Assembly: GCA_040880545.1 (NCBI GenBank)
Contig: JBBDIE010000123.1
Location: 1-20,834 of the forward strand
Length of the DNA: 20,834 nt
Direction of reading: 5' to 3'
From: M55B112 sp040880545
Lineage (GTDB): Bacteria > Bacteroidota > Bacteroidia > Bacteroidales > GCA-2748055
Every line of letters starts with the position of its first letter. The stretch's first letter is position 1. This document shows positions 18,201-20,834 of this stretch, piece by piece. Position numbers and translations under genes: made by a program. Under the pieces are notes generated by a model that searched no databases, was not told the origin of the DNA, and was given only the letters and a program-made list of their open reading frames with translations.

Positions 18201-18579
18201 ATTGGGTAAGTGACTGGTATTTCACCGCCCCGTTCTGATCAGCAACAAGTCTGCCGAATTCCCCAACCATTCCTATGTACACGCTGCCGTTACCATCAGA
18301 AACAAGCGACATAATACGTTGTCCCTTGTTCATGGGTGTTTTTATGTATTTCCAGTCGTAGCCATCGTATTCCCACAATCCGTGATCAGTACCGGCATAC
18401 ATAACCCCACGGTTGTCCTGGATAATATGATGGAACCGGGTAACCGGGCTGTAAGCCTTCTCCGACCTGTTCAATGAGATTGAAGTTCCGTATTTATTCG
18501 ATTGAGAATACAGGGATATCATCAGGAATATCAGGAAAACCACCATCAATCCTGACTTTGTCGGGTTATTAATCATCAC
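15226..18579 (-). CDS. Hybrid sensor: propeller + Y_Y_Y + SpoIIE phosphatase
   Basis: This is a one-protein transmembrane signalling device. An N-terminal signal or anchor segment (about 12-26) is followed by a long periplasmic region of about 670 residues with repeated Reg_prop-like units such as YAGTDHGLWEYDGYDWKYI and WIGTNRNISIMD. A Y_Y_Y-type module ends in RYRLIGLDSAWSDWS and the W-G-T-Y-E-F-Q-A strand. One membrane helix (about 793-812) leads into a charged coiled coil (about 816-870). The cytoplasmic end is a PP2C/SpoIIE Ser/Thr phosphatase (about 885-1117) with acidic metal ligands in SGDFFW (Asp910), GDCTGHGVPG (Asp927), FSDGYPDQ (Asp1055) and QVDD (1108-1109). It probably dephosphorylates an anti-anti-sigma or STAS-type partner in response to a periplasmic ligand. 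The ligand and partner are unknown, and none is encoded nearby. Confidence 0.88.
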   Translation of the reverse strand: MMINNPTKSGLMVVFLIFLMISLYSQSNKYGTSISLNRSEKAYSPVTRFHHIIQDNRGVMYAGTDHGLWEYDGYDWKYIKTPMNKGQRIMSLVSDGNGSVYIGMVGEFGRLVADQNGAVKYQSLTQFIDPGFDSAFNEIRNILDLGDKIAFCSQQYIFEFDHKASINVITLPEISLFTFNLDDNYGINSFSKGLLVHKNDAFVSLPGGEAFKKHEVTQMQRIRENEYLVSTFSKGIFRYNSKTGYRKYLNGFDDLSESTITDMEVLTEHLFAISTSNGVFITDSLGNVQNMVILNDNRVYSLFKNRQQPLSPLWIGTNRNISIMDHSLPILKLSNLFDANDFSRIRVFENNNETYIITGNSVFYSNPSINSGDYDLLTDTIQLASVSNMFQGGFYFLSEKNGLYRISRGILDSVSLRGFEETGNPEIYDMRIDPLTRQGFLMTEAGIITCSIDNTNWSVQDTMPNANTGRNHFLLLSDSLIFLENSETQTISVFNRSSRFTDSVIIENPVQKSYFHTPGNIILKLGDDIILSNGGKLFVYDSQNKIFIPSEIIQRTFNPAMHDISEVQIDSSGSIIFAFHEQYDKELPLPAPENQRKKWWVEVFHHHGDTYHRDTLVYKSLPDRRVQTDLVNDRLLVLQYPATGEIYTIDYSHDIDVNRITQNTALVRKVSITNDSVIFHGLFTDSIDHGFSRVLLQQSEKWIPILKYSLNDIRFTLSSDNYALIKSNLYRYRLIGLDSAWSDWSNDRIISFTNLRWGTYEFQAQTSNLFSQEGPVTKYRFVIQLPWYLKPWMYALYAVPLGLLLWLILKLNSMKMIRQKAKLEELAEERTGEIRNKTEEIRNQRDEIEAQRDILMEQKEKIDLQNAALTDSIKYARRIQDAVLPPTDVLRFLMPKHFVLYKPRDIVSGDFFWVDKQENQILLACGDCTGHGVPGAFMSMLGISLLTEITKKEEDLDTGEIMNELRERVIIALKQTGELEEAKDGMDLALISLNTKTLELQFTGAQLNLYLFHEGEFRELKGNRMPVGIHTKASKMFTTESFRLSRGDTIYLFSDGYPDQFGGEKGKKFGYKQFRKKLFEIQDLIMHDQKNELTSSFDNWKGDFEQVDDVLVIGIKV

Positions 18580-18594
18580 TGGTTATTAGGCAAA

Positions 18595-18625
18595 CAATTT
18601 ACAGTGAAACAGAATAATATCCAAA
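18595..18625 (-). promoter_or_regulatory. Candidate promoter of the sensor phosphatase gene
   Basis: On the minus strand a TTTG (rc of 18622-18625) is followed after 20 bases by TAAATTG (rc of 18595-18601). This resembles the Bacteroidota -33/-7 pair, though the -7 is imperfect. It would give a very short leader before the ATG at 18579. Confidence 0.35.
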
Positions 18626-18723
18626 CTGTTCGTTAAAGTAATGTTGTCAATGGCTGTTCTTCATCCGCTCAATGAAGGTTGAATAAGGAATCTAAATATG
18701 GCTAAAAAAGTTTATGGAACGTG

Positions 18724-18807
18724 CCCACCGTAGCCTTAAAATAAATGAAGATTTCAAAATAGAAGGGCGTATAAAAATGTCCCTCCTTCGCGTAAAGCTA
18801 CGGAGGG
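18724..18807. repeat. REP-like inverted pair with hairpin
   Basis: CCCACCGTAGCCTTA (18724-18738) matches 13 of 15 bases of the reverse complement of 18793-18807 (CCCTCCGTAGCTTTA). The right copy is also one arm of a local hairpin. CCCTCCTTCGC (18781-18791) pairs with GCTACGGAGGG (18797-18807) with two mismatches and a five-base loop. The arrangement resembles bacterial intergenic palindromic repeats. Copy number in the genome is unknown. Confidence 0.5.
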
Positions 18808-18811
18808 CAAA

Positions 18812-18965
18812 GGTGGAACATATCGGAATCGAATCCCGAGAATCTTTCAGGCTTTAAGCCGGTATTAGATTCTCGAGGATCCTCGAAAAATCATCAAATT
18901 GAAAATTTGGATTTTTCGGGACCGGTGACCTCTTGACTGCCAGAGACAGTACCGGATTTTCCACC
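18812..18965. repeat. 154-base structured element with terminal inverted repeats and tRNA-like patches
   Basis: The ends GGTGGAA (18812-18818) and TTCCACC (18959-18965) are perfect inverted repeats, extended imperfectly by CGG/CCGG. Inside lie three hairpins. CGAGAATCT (18837-18845) pairs with AGATTCTCG (18867-18875). CGAAAAATC plus CAAATT (18884-18900) pairs with AATTTG plus GATTTTTCG (18904-18918), about 15 pairs. CCGGT (18922-18926) pairs with ACCGG (18951-18955). A 14-base perfect palindrome TCGAGGATCCTCGA lies at 18873-18886. On the minus strand, 18812-18833 fits a tRNA 3' end (loop TTCGATT, CCGAT, ATGTTCC, A, CC), and 18922-18943 resembles an anticodon loop (CTGGCAG), 3' anticodon stem and T-stem start. 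An 88-base segment bounded by TCCCGA/TCGGGA (18834-18921) separates the patches, and no D-arm is seen. It may be a MITE, a tRNA relic with an insertion, or a structured RNA. Confidence 0.55.
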
Positions 18966-19095
18966 AGACTTCATTATACTCTAATACACTACATTACAAA
19001 AATGATGCACATTTGTTTTTCCTATATACTACATCTGTTTTCCGTTTGGGTGGCAAGTTTTCTGGCAATTATTATGAACCGTTACTTTAGAATTT

Positions 19096-19887
19096 TTACA
19101 TTCTCTCTGCAATTTCTTCTCTTAGCCACTTAAAAGCTGCATCCTGATCGTATTCGATATCCGGTCTTAATATGGCTTCTATATCTCCGGCAAAATCCGG
19201 ATCATTTTCCTTAGCTAAAATATTTTGTAAAAATTCTTTTTTGCTCGGGGGTTTCTTTTTAGTTGAAAATTCCATGTACTTCCTAAAACACATGATAATT
19301 TCATCAATATTGATATCAATATTTCTTCTGGCATGATCCAAATCAAATAAATCTCGACCCTTGCTCCGCTGGTATAATGCCCTGAGTTTAGTTCCAAGTA
19401 ATTCATTTAGATTGTAAGTGCATATTTTGCAGTGACCTTCAAACCATCCACTTTGGACCTTATATGGAAATTGAACCCATTCAAATATATTGAAGTGTTC
19501 ACGACAATTTATTTCGAGCTTTAATCGCATCCGTATTTCTTCGTACTCTGATATATATCGATATAAAGCTTTGATTCCATGGCCCCTGTTATCCGTTCTT
19601 CTTTCTTCTTCGAAAAAGTTAATTACCTCATTTAATCGCTCCATGATTGGCTTGATAGATCCCGGTTTGATTTGTACCAGATCAATATCCTCTGAGTATC
19701 GTGGTGCAGGATTCAGGTAGAGTTTATGAATTGCTGTTCCTCCTCTGAATGCCAGATGTTCTTTCAAAAAATCATCGGAGAAAATTTCAACCAGGACTCT
19801 ACTAATAATCAGGTCTTGTTCGATCTGGGCAAACTCTTTCCATGGAGCTTGCTTTTTCCATCTTGCTATGAATGGCTTTTCAATCAT
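19096..19887 (-). CDS. abiEii: AbiEii-family nucleotidyltransferase toxin
   Basis: This is the toxin half of an AbiE type IV toxin-antitoxin/abortive-infection system. The family is DNA polymerase beta-like nucleotidyltransferases; relatives add nucleotides to tRNA ends or otherwise arrest growth. Catalytic motifs are visible: FRGGTAIHKLYL (47-58), RYSEDIDLV with Asp67 and Asp69, KLEIN (123-127), and the C-terminal KLRALYQRSKGRDLFDLDH (167-185) with Lys176, Asp179 and Asp182. The length (263) fits. The start overlaps the upstream antitoxin stop by ATGA. Base composition is visibly more AT-rich than in the housekeeping genes, in keeping with horizontal transfer. All catalytic residues I can place are present, so the toxin looks intact. 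Confidence 0.9.
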   Translation of the reverse strand: MIEKPFIARWKKQAPWKEFAQIEQDLIISRVLVEIFSDDFLKEHLAFRGGTAIHKLYLNPAPRYSEDIDLVQIKPGSIKPIMERLNEVINFFEEERRTDNRGHGIKALYRYISEYEEIRMRLKLEINCREHFNIFEWVQFPYKVQSGWFEGHCKICTYNLNELLGTKLRALYQRSKGRDLFDLDHARRNIDINIDEIIMCFRKYMEFSTKKKPPSKKEFLQNILAKENDPDFAGDIEAILRPDIEYDQDAAFKWLREEIAERM

Positions 19888-20675
19888 AGGTCACTCTCCA
19901 GTTTTTTGTTAACAACAATTTTCCAACGGTTAGTTGAACTGCCGGGCTTCTGATCTTTCACTGGACTTAGTAATGTCGGATAATATGCCTTTCTTTTAAG
20001 TTTGCTATATATGATATCTGTTAAATTCTTATTAACTGAGAACTCTTCCAAGAGAAATCCTGCTCTTTGCAATGTGCTTTTATGATGGTACCACGATGTT
20101 AGCTCGATCACTTCATTTTCACTTATTTCTTCAGTGAGTTCTTCCAATGAAGCCAGAATTCGATTCAGTCCGCCAATTTTATTATGGTGATGAATCAAGT
20201 CGAAGAAAGTTAGTGTGGGCGATGAAACCTTATATTTTCCTGCGTCTGATTTTTTACTTAAGATATTATTCGTTGGCCAGGTTTTCGTAGTTAAGAATTG
20301 GATATCATAACTTTTCTTTTTAATAGTATTTAATTTAGGAGTTTCAGTAATGAAATAATCTTTTTGTATTTGCTGATGACTTGCACCATGAAATTTTGCA
20401 GCACTAAATAAACCTATGTAATATCTTCGATTAAGGTATTTAAAGAGCTTTTCAGAATATAGCTGAATAGGCAATTTATCTACAGAAGCGTACCTGGGAG
20501 AAATAATTAAATAAAAGCCCTTTCTAAGATTGAATATCTGTCCTTTTTCAGATAACCTTATTAATTCAAATTTCAAGGATGTTCCGATACCTGATGTATT
20601 TTGAGCAATTTCTTCAAGTGAAAAGGAGTATTCTTCCACTGAGGAAAGGTAATTTATATATTCCTTTGCATTCAT
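19884..20675 (-). CDS. abiEi: AbiEi-family antitoxin / transcriptional regulator
   Basis: This is the partner of the AbiEii toxin. In characterised AbiE systems AbiEi has an N-terminal winged helix that represses its own promoter and a C-terminal domain needed to neutralise the toxin, without stable protein-protein binding (type IV). Here residues 1 to about 70 form a wHTH-like region (MNAKEYINYLSSVEEYSF, then LIRLSEKGQIFNLRKGFYLI). The segment YYIGLFSAAKFHGASHQ is typical of the domain that follows. I place the start at 20675 (263 residues). The frame stays open to an ATG at 20753, but those 26 extra residues are hydrophobic and basic, do not resemble the family and would cover the likely promoter and operator. 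AT-rich like its partner. Confidence 0.87.
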   Translation of the reverse strand: MNAKEYINYLSSVEEYSFSLEEIAQNTSGIGTSLKFELIRLSEKGQIFNLRKGFYLIISPRYASVDKLPIQLYSEKLFKYLNRRYYIGLFSAAKFHGASHQQIQKDYFITETPKLNTIKKKSYDIQFLTTKTWPTNNILSKKSDAGKYKVSSPTLTFFDLIHHHNKIGGLNRILASLEELTEEISENEVIELTSWYHHKSTLQRAGFLLEEFSVNKNLTDIIYSKLKRKAYYPTLLSPVKDQKPGSSTNRWKIVVNKKLESDL

Positions 20676-20697
20676 TTTTAGAAATATTTTGAGAAAG

Positions 20698-20749
20698 GTA
20701 GCGAAAAATGCTACTAATCTCGAATTATTTCTAGAATTATTTATCAAAA
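20698..20749 (-). promoter_or_regulatory. Candidate abiE promoter and AbiEi operator
   Basis: On the minus strand TTTTG (rc of 20745-20749) could be a -33 element and TAATTCGA (rc of 20720-20727) a weak -7. GTAGC (20698-20702) and GCTAC (20710-20714) form an inverted repeat with a seven-base spacer just downstream. GAATTATTT occurs twice, 12 bases apart (20722-20730 and 20734-20742). AbiEi proteins are known to bind inverted repeats at their promoter, so the GTAGC pair is the best operator candidate. Confidence 0.4.
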
Positions 20750-20834
20750 GCACCTCTGTATTTATATTGATTCATACAAGGTATGATCATTTTAGGATTT
20801 AGAGATGTTTGTGAAAGAAAGCAGTTTACGCCGA

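Larger units (their letters stand above)
18580..19095. other. 516-base gene-free gap rich in palindromes
   Basis: No convincing protein-coding gene is seen between the sensor phosphatase start and the abiEii stop. The gap holds a probable promoter (18595-18625), a REP-like inverted pair (18724-18807), a 154-base structured element (18812-18965), and then about 130 AT-rich bases up to abiEii in which I see no clear terminator or other feature. It marks the border between housekeeping genes and the AbiE module. Confidence 0.7.

Noticed and set aside
18706..18741. Short plus-strand frame ATGGCTAAAAAAG... in the gap
   Set aside because: It stops after 11 codons within the REP-like copy and has no promoter or conserved feature.
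18872..18882. Restriction-linker-like sequence CTCGAGGATCC suggesting vector contamination
   Set aside because: It is part of a longer natural palindrome and is overlapped by flanking hairpins; no vector sequence adjoins it.
18812..18943. A functional tRNA-Ala gene on the minus strand
   Set aside because: The T-arm is interrupted by 88 bases, the 5' anticodon stem does not pair properly, and no D-arm or 5' acceptor strand matching ATGTTCC is present.
18595..19095. Integron attC site or CRISPR-like array in the palindrome-rich gap
   Set aside because: No RYYYAAC/GTTRRRY core sites are apparent and there are no regularly spaced direct repeats.
20676..20753. N-terminal extension of AbiEi from the upstream ATG
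   Set aside because: The extra residues do not resemble the family and the DNA contains the likely promoter and operator repeats.

Overview
The window looks like a chromosomal segment from a member of the Bacteroidota, probably near the Bacteroidales/Marinilabiliales. Supporting signs are matches to the Bacteroidota -7 promoter consensus TAnnTTTG upstream of rpsT, lpxK and folK, a DUF4836-like lipoprotein, an Fsr-type MFS carrier, a large secreted lamin-tail protein with a FlgD-like end, and a Reg_prop/Y_Y_Y/SpoIIE hybrid sensor. No rRNA, intact tRNA, transposase or CRISPR array is visible.

Layout. Positions 59-3425 (+) hold three genes coupled by ATGA overlaps: a lipoprotein, an ABC ATPase with unusual motifs, and a MacB/FtsX-like permease. 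Positions 3477-4587 (+) hold rpsT with its own promoter and terminator, then radC. folK (minus) converges on radC. sppA (+) follows, then a compact lpxK-punA-MFS run at 7112-10166. The MFS gene overlaps the tail of a convergent 869-residue lamin-tail protein (minus), which is divergent from asd (+). Convergent to asd are hflX and, upstream of it on the same strand, a 1117-residue sensor phosphatase.

The right end changes character. A 516-base gene-free gap (18580-19095) contains an inverted pair of REP-like sequences and a 154-base element with imperfect terminal inverted repeats, strong internal hairpins and patches that resemble a minus-strand tRNA. Next to it is an AT-rich, ATGA-coupled AbiEi/AbiEii pair (type IV toxin-antitoxin, abortive infection). 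Its promoter region carries a small inverted repeat and a 12-base-period direct repeat. The gap and the AbiE pair look like accessory DNA; the rest is housekeeping. The last 80 bases (20755-20834) hold nothing I can identify.

How genes may work together. The 59-3425 cassette may move or extract an envelope component. sppA, lpxK and the lipoprotein cassette are all envelope-related. lpxK, punA and the MFS gene are probably co-transcribed without an obvious shared pathway. AbiEi probably represses and neutralises the AbiEii nucleotidyltransferase. The best candidate for something undescribed is the structured element at 18812-18965.
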